From contig CAIMEK010000631.1 in assembly GCA_903839965.1 (NCBI GenBank), positions 1-20,419 on the forward strand: 20,419 nucleotides of DNA, given 5' to 3'. Below, in pieces: positions 7,827 through 14,636 of the stretch. The translations under genes were made by a program, and so were the position numbers. Under the pieces are notes generated by a model. That model had not been told where the DNA came from and ran no database searches. It saw nothing but the letters and a program-made list of their open reading frames with translations. How positions within the stretch are numbered: the stretch's first letter is position 1; the number at the start of each line of letters is the position of its first letter. Source of the stretch: an uncultured Acetobacteraceae bacterium (GTDB lineage Bacteria > Pseudomonadota > Alphaproteobacteria > Acetobacterales > Acetobacteraceae).

Positions 7827-8795
7827 GTGGCAAGGCTGCGGATCGGGGTTGTCGGCGCCGGGCATTTCGGGCGGTTCCATGCGCTGAAGCTCGCCGCTTC
7901 GGCCCGGGCCGTGCTCGCCGGGGTGCATGACCTCGATGCGGCCCGCGCCGCCGTCGTGGCCAAGGAAGCCGGGACGCAGGCGCTCGACTGGCCGGCCCTG
8001 CTGGCCGGCTGCGACGCCGTCGTGATCGCGACGCCAGCGGAGGCCCATTTCTCCTTTGCTTCCCAGGCGTTGCAGGCCGGCCTTCATGTTCTGGTGGAAA
8101 AACCGATCGCGGCCACCCTGGCCGAGGCGGACGCCCTGGCGAGCCTCGCCGCCGAGCGCGGCCGGGTGCTGCAGGTCGGCCACCTGCTGCGCTACTCCGC
8201 CGAGCACCAGGCGATCAGCAGCCGCATGCGCCGCCCGCTCTACATCGACTGCGTGCGCATCGCCCCGTTCAAGCCGCGCGGCACCGACGTTTCGGTCATC
8301 CTCGACCTGATGATCCACGACCTCGACCTGGTGCTGTCGCTGGTGGACAGCCCGATCGAGAGCGTGGACGCGGTCGGCGCGCCGGTGGCCAGCGCGCACG
8401 AGGACATCGCCAACGCCCGCGTGCACTTCGCCAATGGCTGCGTGACCGCCATCACCGCCAGCCGCATCAGCCTGAAGACCGAGCGCAAGATGCGGCTGTT
8501 CAGCCAGGAAGGTTACATGTCGGTCGATTTCGGCTCCCGCAAACTGATGATGATCGGGCGCGAGCGCGGCCTGCCGTTGCCCGGCACCGGCGGCGGGCGG
8601 ATCGAGGAGATCACCTGGAAGGAGCATGACGCGCTGGAAGCCGAACACGCGGCCTTCGCCGCCTCGATCCTCGACGGCGCGGCAGTGGTGGTGAACGCCG
8701 CGGCCGGCCGCCGGGCCCTGGCGGCAGCCCTGGCGGTGACGGAAAGCATGGCCGTCAACCGGGCGCGGGCGGAGGCTTCCGGCCTGATCCGCTGA
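7827..8795 (+). CDS. Gfo/Idh/MocA family oxidoreductase
   Basis: NAD(P)-dependent dehydrogenase, 322 residues. The N-terminal Rossmann fold shows IGVVGAGHFGRFH (GxGxxG, ~6-18), ATPAEAHF for the end of the nucleotide domain, and the family's EKP motif at 91-93. The C-terminal domain contains ILDLMIHDLDLVLSL, with His164/Asp165 where the catalytic His/Asp lie in this family. GTG 7827 is chosen because GGAGGG (7815-7820) sits six bases before it; the upstream GTG at 7806 has no such site. It converges with lpxB. In alphaproteobacteria a related dehydrogenase often accompanies lipid A genes, and GnnA, which makes the 3-keto UDP-GlcNAc precursor of diamino-glucose lipid A, belongs to this family. 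That link is inference: no GnnB-type aminotransferase is visible. Substrate unknown. Confidence 0.88.
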   Translation: MARLRIGVVGAGHFGRFHALKLAASARAVLAGVHDLDAARAAVVAKEAGTQALDWPALLAGCDAVVIATPAEAHFSFASQALQAGLHVLVEKPIAATLAEADALASLAAERGRVLQVGHLLRYSAEHQAISSRMRRPLYIDCVRIAPFKPRGTDVSVILDLMIHDLDLVLSLVDSPIESVDAVGAPVASAHEDIANARVHFANGCVTAITASRISLKTERKMRLFSQEGYMSVDFGSRKLMMIGRERGLPLPGTGGGRIEEITWKEHDALEAEHAAFAASILDGAAVVVNAAAGRRALAAALAVTESMAVNRARAEASGLIR

Positions 8796-8798
8796 AAA

Positions 8799-8902
8799 GC
8801 CGCGCAGCGCGAATGAAAGTTTTTTGGTTCTTTTTTTCAAAAAAAGAACAGTCTTCTTTTTGAAAAAAGAAGCAAAAACTTTTATTAGCGCCGCTGCGCG
8901 GC
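8799..8902. terminator. Nested hairpins: probable bidirectional terminator / intergenic repeat
   Basis: Between two convergent genes. Hairpin A has arms 8827-8837 (GTTCTTTTTTT) and 8839-8849; hairpin B has arms 8853-8861 (CTTCTTTTT) and 8864-8872. They are enclosed by AAAGTTTTTTG (8816-8826) pairing with CAAAAACTTTT (8873-8883), and outside that by GCCGCGCAGCG (8799-8809) pairing exactly with 8892-8902. The right outer arm is formed by the last codons of lpxB. Read inward from each side, the two halves resemble each other (GC arm, then AAAGTTTTT, then a T-rich hairpin), like two inverted copies of one unit. The position and T/A tracts fit termination for both genes. The extreme A/T content contrasts with the surrounding DNA. 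Confidence 0.75.
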
Positions 8903-10057
8903 GAGTACTTCCAGGACTTCCCGGGCTGCCGCCTCGGCCGGTGTGCCGCTCGGCGCGGCGAGGCGGGCGGCCACTTCCCTGAAGGCGACGCGCTGGGCCA
9001 GCGCCACCGCGGGGTCGCTGAGCAGGCGCTCCACCGTTTCGGCCAGGATTTCCGGCCGGCATTGCTGCTGCAGCAGTTCGGGCACTGCCTCGTGGCCGAC
9101 CAGCAGGTTCACCATGGCGACATGCTTCACTCGGATCAGCCGCCGCGCGATCGCCGCGGTGATCGGGTTGACCCGGTAGGTCACCGCCATCGGCACCCCG
9201 GCCAAGGCCAGTTCCAGGGTCGAGGTGCCCGACTTGGTCAGCGCCGCCGAGGCGGCCGCGTAGGCGTCGTGCTTGTCGGCAAGCTCGGTGACGATCACCG
9301 GCTGCACCGGCCAGGCCTCGGCGGCGATGCGCACGGCTTCCGCCACCGCGGAGGCCACCGGCACCACCGGCACCAGCCCGGGGATGCGGCTCGCCAGCAG
9401 CGCCAGCGTGGCGCCGAATACCGGCAGCAGGCGTGGCACCTCGTTGCGCCGGCTGCCCGGCATCAGCACCAGCACCGTCGCATCCATCGCCAGCCCATGC
9501 GCCTGGCGAAAGCGGGCGGCATCGCCGCGGTCGGCGCCGGATTGCAGCACGGGGTGGCCGACGAAGGCGGCGGGCAGGCCGCGGTGGGCGAAGAACGCCG
9601 GTTCGAACGGCAGCAGGCAGAGCAGCCGCTCCCACAGGCCGGGGAACTCGCGCACCCGATGCTCCCGCCAGGCCCAGACCTGCGGCGCCACGTAATGCAC
9701 GCGCCGGATACCGGCCCCTTCCAGCCGGCGCAGCAGGCGCAGCGTGAAGCCGGGGCTGTCGATGGTCACCAGCACATCCGGCCGGCGCGTCAGAATATCG
9801 TCGGTGGCCTGGCGCAGCCGGCGCCGGAGGTGGAAAATGCGGGGCAGCACTTCCAGCAGGCCCATCACCGCGAGGTCCTGCATCGGAAAGATCGGCCGCA
9901 ACCCCTGTTCGACCATGCGCGGGCCGCCCACGCCGGCGAAGCGCAGCCCGGGCCGGAGCACGCGCATGGCTTCCATCAGCCGCGCGCCAAGCACGTCCCC
10001 GCTCTGTTCACCGGCGACGAGGTAGATCAGCGGTTCGGAGGGATCCGGCTCGGGCAT
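8885..10057 (-). CDS. lpxB: Lipid-A-disaccharide synthase LpxB
   Basis: Peripheral membrane GT19 glycosyltransferase that joins UDP-2,3-diacylglucosamine and lipid X to form the lipid A disaccharide. The 390 residues match the normal length. Motifs in order: LVAGEQSGDVLGARLM near the N-terminus, AVMGLLEVLP, TIDSPGFTLRL, HYVAPQVWAWRE, LLPFEPAFF, FVGHPV, LMPGSRRNEV, ALTKSGTSTLELAL and GVPMAVTYRVNP, all hallmarks of LpxB. Start at 10057 follows AGGGGC at close spacing. The usual upstream partners (lpxD, fabZ, lpxA, lpxI) are not adjacent; upstream is a small ORF and a COG0523 gene. The 3' end forms one arm of the hairpin block shared with the convergent oxidoreductase. Confidence 0.97.
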   Translation of the reverse strand: MPEPDPSEPLIYLVAGEQSGDVLGARLMEAMRVLRPGLRFAGVGGPRMVEQGLRPIFPMQDLAVMGLLEVLPRIFHLRRRLRQATDDILTRRPDVLVTIDSPGFTLRLLRRLEGAGIRRVHYVAPQVWAWREHRVREFPGLWERLLCLLPFEPAFFAHRGLPAAFVGHPVLQSGADRGDAARFRQAHGLAMDATVLVLMPGSRRNEVPRLLPVFGATLALLASRIPGLVPVVPVASAVAEAVRIAAEAWPVQPVIVTELADKHDAYAAASAALTKSGTSTLELALAGVPMAVTYRVNPITAAIARRLIRVKHVAMVNLLVGHEAVPELLQQQCRPEILAETVERLLSDPAVALAQRVAFREVAARLAAPSGTPAEAAAREVLEVLAAQRR

Positions 10058-10100
10058 GCCCCTGCATAGGGGAGCGCGCCGGCAGCGTCCATTGGCAGGC

Positions 10101-10277
10101 TTAACCGGCGGCGGGCACCTCTTCCGGCCGTTCGCGCCGCTCCTTCGCTTCCCCTGCCGCTTGCAGAACCGCCGTCATTTCCGCGACGGAAACGCCGTCG
10201 CTTTCCATCACCAGCCGGATCAGGGGATCCGTCAGGAAGGTCTCGAAAGTGAGGGTCGCCTGGCGCTCGACGGTCAC
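10101..10277 (-). CDS. Small hypothetical protein (58 aa)
   Basis: Not recognised. A 58-residue ORF in the 357-bp space between lpxB and the COG0523 gene, on the same strand. GTG 10277 is preceded by GGAGG eight bases upstream. An alternative in-frame GTG at 10313 would add 12 residues but lacks a good site. The product starts MTVERQATLTFETFLTDP, has a mixed hydrophobic/charged middle (IRLVMESDGVSVAEMTAV) and ends in a basic then acidic tail (KERRERPEEVPAAG). There is no membrane segment and no cysteine. The regular amphipathic pattern and the ribosome-binding site favour a real gene over a shadow, since no other frame here has a better candidate. Function unknown. Confidence 0.5.
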   Translation of the reverse strand: MTVERQATLTFETFLTDPLIRLVMESDGVSVAEMTAVLQAAGEAKERRERPEEVPAAG

Positions 10278-10390
10278 GATCCGATCCTCCGGCTTGCCGC
10301 GGGAAGCGTCCACCTTCAGTGAGAGAGCCAGTGTGAACCGAAAAGCGCCAATTTGAGGGCAAAATTCGTGCGGTCTGGCGAAAACATGCG

Positions 10391-10404
10391 CACACAGTTG
10401 TGTG
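10391..10404. promoter_or_regulatory. Small palindrome CACACAGTTGTGTG upstream of the 58-aa ORF
   Basis: Six-bp arms (CACACA / TGTGTG) around GT, in the 137-bp space between the COG0523 stop and the small ORF start. It could be part of an operator or a weak hairpin at the end of the COG0523 gene. There is no T tract and no second copy in the window. The rest of this gap is locally less GC-rich and may hold the promoter of the small ORF and lpxB, but no clear boxes were found. Confidence 0.25.
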
Positions 10405-10414
10405 AAACGAGGCC

Positions 10415-11452
10415 TCAGCCCGGCCCGGCGACTTCCGCGGCGGCCTGTTCGAAGGCGCGCAGTCCCTCGGCCACGGTATCGCGGTCGAGGTCGCGGGTGA
10501 TGAACACCAGGCGCGAGCGCCGATCGTCGCCCGGCGGCCATGCCTCCAGCAGGATCGGCTCGTGGAACAGGTGCTGCACGCCGTGGATGGCGACCGGCCG
10601 GTCCTGGCCGACGAGATTGAGCAACCCCTTCACCCGCAGCAGGCTCTCGCCGCGCGTGCCGATCAGCATTTCCAGGCACATGCCGACGCCCTGCCAGTGC
10701 AGCGGCTTGTCCCAGGTCAGGCAGAAGGCCTGGATGCGGGCATCGTGGCGGTTCACGTCGTGGTGGTGGTGGTCGTGTTCGTCCTGAGCGGCGAACGACT
10801 CGGCGTTGAGCCAGGCCGCCACGTCGGCGATTTTTCCACCTGCATCGAACAGCCCGCAGTCCAGCAGGGCGGCGGGATCGACTGCGCCGTGGCGGGCTGT
10901 CAGCAGGGGCGCCGCCGGGTTCAGCCGTCGCAGGCGTGTGGTCAGCGCCGCCACCTGCGCGGCATCGGCAAGGTCGGTCTTCGCCAGCACCAGCCGGTCC
11001 GCCACCGCCACCTGCCGCACCGCTTCGGGCTGCGCGTCCATCTGCGCGGACGCGTTCACCGCGTCCACCACGGTGACCACCCCGTCGAGACGGTAGCGCA
11101 CGGCGACGGCCGCATCGCCCATCAGCGTGTGCAGGATCGGCGCGGGGTCGGCCAGCCCGGTGGTCTCGATCAGCACGCGCCGCACGTCGCCGGCGGCGAT
11201 GCGGGGCTCCAGGCCGCGCAACGCCCGCACCAGGTCGCCGCGCACGGTGCAGCACAGGCAGCCCGCGTTCAGCAGCACCGTGTCCTCGTCGAGCCGCTCC
11301 ACCAGCAGGTGGTCGAGCCCGATTTCGCCGAATTCGTTGATCAGCACTGCCGCGCCGGCGAGTTCGGGGCGGCGCAGCAGGTGGTTCAGCAGCGTCGTCT
11401 TGCCGGCGCCCAGGAAGCCGGTGAGCACCGTGACCGGAACCGTTTCAGGCAT
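10415..11452 (-). CDS. COG0523 (CobW/YjiA/ZigA-type) GTPase, putative metallochaperone
   Basis: G3E-family P-loop GTPase; members deliver or insert metals such as zinc or cobalt. The 345-residue protein shows TVLTGFLGAGKTTLLNHLL (P-loop, residues 12-19), LINEFGEIGLD, the metal-binding CxCC at 65-68 (CLCC), ETTGLADPAP, and a base-recognition site LAKTDL in place of NKxD. A His-rich linker HDHHHHDVNRHD (~226-237) leads into the C-terminal CobW_C domain (IQAFCLTWDKPL, LLRVKGLLNL, GVQHLFH). Start ATG 11452 lies inside the 3' end of hisI (8-bp overlap); a GTG at 11461 is an alternative. Overlap with hisI, whose product is a zinc enzyme, favours a zinc-related role, but cobalamin genes are the other common context and none are visible. 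Confidence 0.9.
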   Translation of the reverse strand: MPETVPVTVLTGFLGAGKTTLLNHLLRRPELAGAAVLINEFGEIGLDHLLVERLDEDTVLLNAGCLCCTVRGDLVRALRGLEPRIAAGDVRRVLIETTGLADPAPILHTLMGDAAVAVRYRLDGVVTVVDAVNASAQMDAQPEAVRQVAVADRLVLAKTDLADAAQVAALTTRLRRLNPAAPLLTARHGAVDPAALLDCGLFDAGGKIADVAAWLNAESFAAQDEHDHHHHDVNRHDARIQAFCLTWDKPLHWQGVGMCLEMLIGTRGESLLRVKGLLNLVGQDRPVAIHGVQHLFHEPILLEAWPPGDDRRSRLVFITRDLDRDTVAEGLRAFEQAAAEVAGPG

Positions 11453-11861
11453 CGGGGGCACCGTACAGCCTGGCGGGGTCGACGAGCGGGGCGGCGATTT
11501 CCACCAGCGAGCCGGCGCGGACGGCGCGGAAGAAGCAGCTACGGCGGCCGGTGTGGCAGGCGACCCCGGTCTGGTTCACCAGCACCAGCAGCGCATCGCC
11601 GTCGCAGTCCAGGCGCAACTCCACCAGTTCCTGCACCTGCCCGGAGGTTTCGCCCTTGCGCCAGAGCCGGCCGCGGCTGCGGCTGAAATAGCAGACCCGC
11701 CCGGTGGCCAGCGTCTCGGCGAGCGCCTCGCGGTCCATCCAGGCCAGCATCAGCACCTCGCCGGTGTCGTGCTGCTGGGCGATCGCCGGCACCAGGCCGG
11801 CGGCATCGAAGCGGATTGCCTGCCAGAGGGCGGCGGGCGGGGGAGGGACGTGTGCGCTCAT
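11445..11861 (-). CDS. hisI: Phosphoribosyl-AMP cyclohydrolase HisI
   Basis: Cytoplasmic enzyme opening the adenine ring of phosphoribosyl-AMP in the third step of histidine biosynthesis. The 138-residue stand-alone protein has no fused HisE domain. Motifs: VLMLAWMDREAL, CYFSRSRGRLWRKGETSGQV, LDCDGDALL and ACHTGRRSCFF. The three cysteines that bind catalytic Zn2+ in the family are intact (C86, C102, C109), as are the Mg-site aspartates D85 and D87. The start could be ATG 11861 or ATG 11870, three codons upstream; neither has a strong ribosome-binding site. No other his gene is adjacent; instead a COG0523 GTPase overlaps its 3' end. Whether it is the only hisI or a second copy cannot be seen. 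Confidence 0.95.
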   Translation of the reverse strand: MSAHVPPPPAALWQAIRFDAAGLVPAIAQQHDTGEVLMLAWMDREALAETLATGRVCYFSRSRGRLWRKGETSGQVQELVELRLDCDGDALLVLVNQTGVACHTGRRSCFFRAVRAGSLVEIAAPLVDPARLYGAPDA

Positions 11862-11898
11862 GCCCGCCATCCTGCCATCATCGCGGGCCGGGAGGGAA

Positions 11899-11913
11899 AT
11901 CCGCCGCGCGGAT
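11899..11913 (-). terminator. Weak stem-loop after the serine hydrolase gene
   Basis: ATCCGC (11899-11904) pairs with GCGGAT (11908-11913). On the minus strand it lies 8 bp past the serine hydrolase stop and is followed by TTTCCC. A six-bp stem with a three-base loop and only a short T run is marginal as an intrinsic terminator. Confidence 0.3.
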
Positions 11914-11921
11914 ACCCGCCC

Positions 11922-13502
11922 TCAGGGACGCACGAAACGGCCCCAGCCGGACTCCTGGCAGAGCTCCACCGTTACGGCGCCGACCTTGCCTCCTGCCTCG
12001 GCCTCGAACGAGGCGCGCGAGATCGAGCCGGGGCTGGCGTCCTCGTTCTCCAGGGCAAAGGTGAAGTCGTTGCCATCCCAGTGCCGCAGCACATACTCCA
12101 TGCGCGCCGGCCCGAGGGCGAGAACCAGCGCGTCGCCGCGCTGCGCGACGGTGAGCTCGCCGTAATACGCATTGCCATAGGTGCCCGCGTAGGCCGAGGG
12201 AGCCAGCGCAGGGGCCGGGTGGGGTGGCGGCGACTTGCCCACCAGCGATCCGAACGGCGCCATCATCGGCGCGATCAATTTGCCGTAGTCGTCCAGCCAG
12301 TCCCGCGTGACGGTGCCGAACTGCACGAGGTCGACGAATTCGTTCGCCAGCGCCTCGACCGCGCCCACCGGAGCGGCGTTGCTGAGCACGGTGATGCCCA
12401 GGCCGAGCGAGGGGACGAGAATGTAGGTCGTGGACGCGCCCAGGCTGAACGCGCCGGAGTGCTGGATGGCCACGCGTCCGGACGGCAACACGCCCACGCC
12501 GAACCCATAGCCATAGGTGCCGGGCCGTGCCGCTCTGGTGCTGCCGGAGTCGCTGATGACCTGCGCGGTCACCGCCGGCAACAGCGCCTCCGCGGCCACG
12601 ATGCGTCGCCCCTCGAACAGGCCGCCCTGCAGCACCAGGTTCATCCACCGGGCCATGTCATGCACCGACGAAGAGGCGCCGCCGGCCGGCGTCTGCGCGG
12701 TCGGCTGACGCTGGACTTTCGCCTGGTAGCGGCCGTCCACCCGGACATGGTTGGCGGCGCGGTTGGTGCGCGCCATGAAGTCGGCATGGCGCGAACTCGT
12801 CGAGGCCATGCCCAGCGGCTTGTAGAGCGCATCCTCCGAGAGGCTCGCCCAGTCCTCTCCCGAGGCGGCGGCCACCGCCTCGGCCGCCGCGGTGAAGCCG
12901 AAATTGGTGTAGGCGTACTGGGCGCAGAACGGCCCGAGCCGCAACAGCCGTAGCCCGTGCAGCACCTTCGCCTGGTCGTAGCCGAGGTCTTCCAGGTCGT
13001 CGCCGGCATGCGACGGCAGGCCGGAACGATGCGAAAACATATCGGCGACGCTGAGGTGTTCGGTGACCCAGGGGTCGGCCAGGGCGAAGGACGGCATCGT
13101 CCTGACGATCGGCATGTCCCAGGCGACGACGCCCAGCCCGACCTGGCGCGCCACCACCGTGCCGGCGAGCGATTTCGACAACGAGGCAAGCTGGAACACC
13201 GTGTCGGCATCGACCGTCGCGGCCTCGCCGACACGGCGGATGCCGAAGCCGGCCGCGTAGACGGAGCGCCCGTCGCGCACCACGGAGATTGCCAGGCCCG
13301 GGATGTGGGTCTTGTCCATGATGGCCCGCGCCAGCTCGGGCAGCGCCGCGATCGCATGGTCGATCTGGGTGGGCGGCACCACGTTTGCCGTCGCCACCGA
13401 CGGCGGGGCCGTGGCATCGATGGGGGAGGGGGGTTGGTCAGCCCGCGCGCCGGCAACCACCATGCCGATCAGCGCCCCGGCCAGGGCGGCAAGCCTTCGC
13501 AT
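11922..13502 (-). CDS. Secreted beta-lactamase-like serine hydrolase with C-terminal DUF3471-like domain
   Basis: A 526-residue exported protein of the class C beta-lactamase / AmpH / esterase superfamily. A signal peptide (RRLAALAGALIGMVVAGARA) precedes a Pro-rich linker. The catalytic domain (~45-400) carries the SxxK motif SLSK (S107, K110), the YxN motif YTN (198-200) and HSG at 348-350 in place of KTG; HxG is usual in the esterase/peptidase branch, so true beta-lactamase activity is unlikely. FSHRSGLPSHAGDD is a conserved family segment. The last ~110 residues (SAYAGTYGNAYYGELTV onward) match the DUF3471 beta-barrel domain. It starts 16 bp after the hemB stop and may be co-transcribed with it. 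Substrate unknown; peptidoglycan peptides or esters are plausible. Confidence 0.88.
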   Translation of the reverse strand: MRRLAALAGALIGMVVAGARADQPPSPIDATAPPSVATANVVPPTQIDHAIAALPELARAIMDKTHIPGLAISVVRDGRSVYAAGFGIRRVGEAATVDADTVFQLASLSKSLAGTVVARQVGLGVVAWDMPIVRTMPSFALADPWVTEHLSVADMFSHRSGLPSHAGDDLEDLGYDQAKVLHGLRLLRLGPFCAQYAYTNFGFTAAAEAVAAASGEDWASLSEDALYKPLGMASTSSRHADFMARTNRAANHVRVDGRYQAKVQRQPTAQTPAGGASSSVHDMARWMNLVLQGGLFEGRRIVAAEALLPAVTAQVISDSGSTRAARPGTYGYGFGVGVLPSGRVAIQHSGAFSLGASTTYILVPSLGLGITVLSNAAPVGAVEALANEFVDLVQFGTVTRDWLDDYGKLIAPMMAPFGSLVGKSPPPHPAPALAPSAYAGTYGNAYYGELTVAQRGDALVLALGPARMEYVLRHWDGNDFTFALENEDASPGSISRASFEAEAGGKVGAVTVELCQESGWGRFVRP

Positions 13503-13518
13503 GACGAAGCACCCTTGC

Positions 13519-14511
13519 TCATTCCGCCAGCAGCTTTGCCGCCGCCGGGGCGAAATAGGTCAGCACGCCGGCGCAGCCAGCCCGCTTGAAGCCGATCAGG
13601 CTCTCCATCATGGCGCGGTCGTGCTCCAGCCAGCCCAGGCGCACCGCCGCCATGATCATCGCGTACTCGCCCGACACCTGGTAGGCGAAGGTCGGCACGC
13701 CGAACCGCTCGTGCACGCGCCGCACGATGTCGAGGTAGGGCATGCCAGGCTTCACCATCACCATGTCGGCGCCCTCGTCGAGGTCGAGCGCCACCTCGCG
13801 CAGCGCTTCGTCGGTGTTCGCCGGGTCCATCTGGTAGGTTTTCTTGTCGCCCTTCAGCGATCCGGCCGAGCCGACCGCATCGCGGAACGGACCATAGAAG
13901 GCCGAGGCGTACTTGGCCGCATAGCTCATGATGCGGGTATGGATCAGCCCCTCGGCGTCCAGCGCGGCCCGGATGGCGCCGATCCGCCCATCCATCATGT
14001 CCGACGGCGCGATCACGTCGATGCCGGCCTGCGCCTGGTTCACCGACTGGCGCTTCAACACGTCGAGGGTCGCGTCATTGGCCACATAGCCGTCGCGGAT
14101 GACGCCGTCGTGGCCGTGGTCGGTGTAGGGGTCGAGCGCCACGTCGCCGACCAGGCCGATCTCGGGGAACTCGCGTTTCAGCAGCCGGGCGGCGCGGCAC
14201 ATCAGGTTGTCCGGGTTGCCCGCTTCGGTGCCCTCGGCATCCTTGCGCTCCGCCGGCGTGGCCGGGAACAGGGCGAGCGCCGGAATGCCCAGCCGCGCCG
14301 CCGGGGCAACATGCGCGGCGAGGCGGTCGAGCGTAACGCGTAGCACGCCAGGCATCGAGTTCACATCGGTGACCTCGTCGCGCCCCTCGATGACGAAGAT
14401 CGGCCAGATCAGGTCGTCGACCGCCAGGCGGTGTTCGGCGACCAGGCGCCGCGTCCAGTGGTCGTGGCGGTTGCGCCGCAGGCGGGTGGTGGGAAAACGG
14501 CCCAGCGTCAT
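13519..14511 (-). CDS. hemB: Porphobilinogen synthase HemB (delta-aminolevulinic acid dehydratase)
   Basis: Condenses two 5-aminolevulinate molecules to porphobilinogen in haem, cobalamin and (where present) bacteriochlorophyll synthesis. The 330 residues match the family length. Schiff-base lysines are K200 (in SYAAKYASAFYGPFRDA) and K254 (in MVMVKPGMPYLD). The metal region reads DVALDPYTDHGHDGV, the Asp-type site, instead of the three-cysteine zinc site, as expected for Mg-using alphaproteobacterial enzymes. QVSGEYAMIMAA and the RLGWLEHDRAMMESLIGFKR C-terminal region are also typical. Start 14511 has GGGGAGAAG about nine bases upstream. The 125 bp upstream contain a CCGGGCCCGG palindrome (14556-14565) and a repeated CCCGGTATG, with no clear promoter. 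Confidence 0.97.
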   Translation of the reverse strand: MTLGRFPTTRLRRNRHDHWTRRLVAEHRLAVDDLIWPIFVIEGRDEVTDVNSMPGVLRVTLDRLAAHVAPAARLGIPALALFPATPAERKDAEGTEAGNPDNLMCRAARLLKREFPEIGLVGDVALDPYTDHGHDGVIRDGYVANDATLDVLKRQSVNQAQAGIDVIAPSDMMDGRIGAIRAALDAEGLIHTRIMSYAAKYASAFYGPFRDAVGSAGSLKGDKKTYQMDPANTDEALREVALDLDEGADMVMVKPGMPYLDIVRRVHERFGVPTFAYQVSGEYAMIMAAVRLGWLEHDRAMMESLIGFKRAGCAGVLTYFAPAAAKLLAE

Positions 14512-14636
14512 GGCGTGTTGCTTCTCCCCTGTGCGGCCGTCCGGACCCGGTATGGCCGGGCCCGGTATGCAACGTCCGCGCAGGACTGAAAAGAGCAGCG
14601 GCGGAGAATTACGCCTGCTTCAGTGGGCCGGTGGGT

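Noticed and set aside
6459..9635. A single 1058-codon minus-strand protein joining the hydrolase to upstream sequence.
   Set aside because: Only residues from ATG 7667 match a family. The upstream part is antisense to the Gfo/Idh/MocA gene and the hairpin block and out of frame with lpxB.
11127..12953. A 608-codon plus-strand open frame opposite hisI and the serine hydrolase.
   Set aside because: No family features, biased composition, and both strongly recognisable genes lie on the other strand.
11922..13502. Calling the serine hydrolase a beta-lactamase resistance gene.
   Set aside because: The third motif is HSG, not KTG, and a DUF3471-like domain is attached. This fits the esterase/peptidase branch better than AmpC.
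14546..14569. CCGGGCCCGG palindrome with flanking CCCGGTATG repeats as an aroE terminator or hemB operator.
   Set aside because: Short, GC-only, no T tract, and such strings are expected by chance at this GC level. Kept only as a note under hemB.
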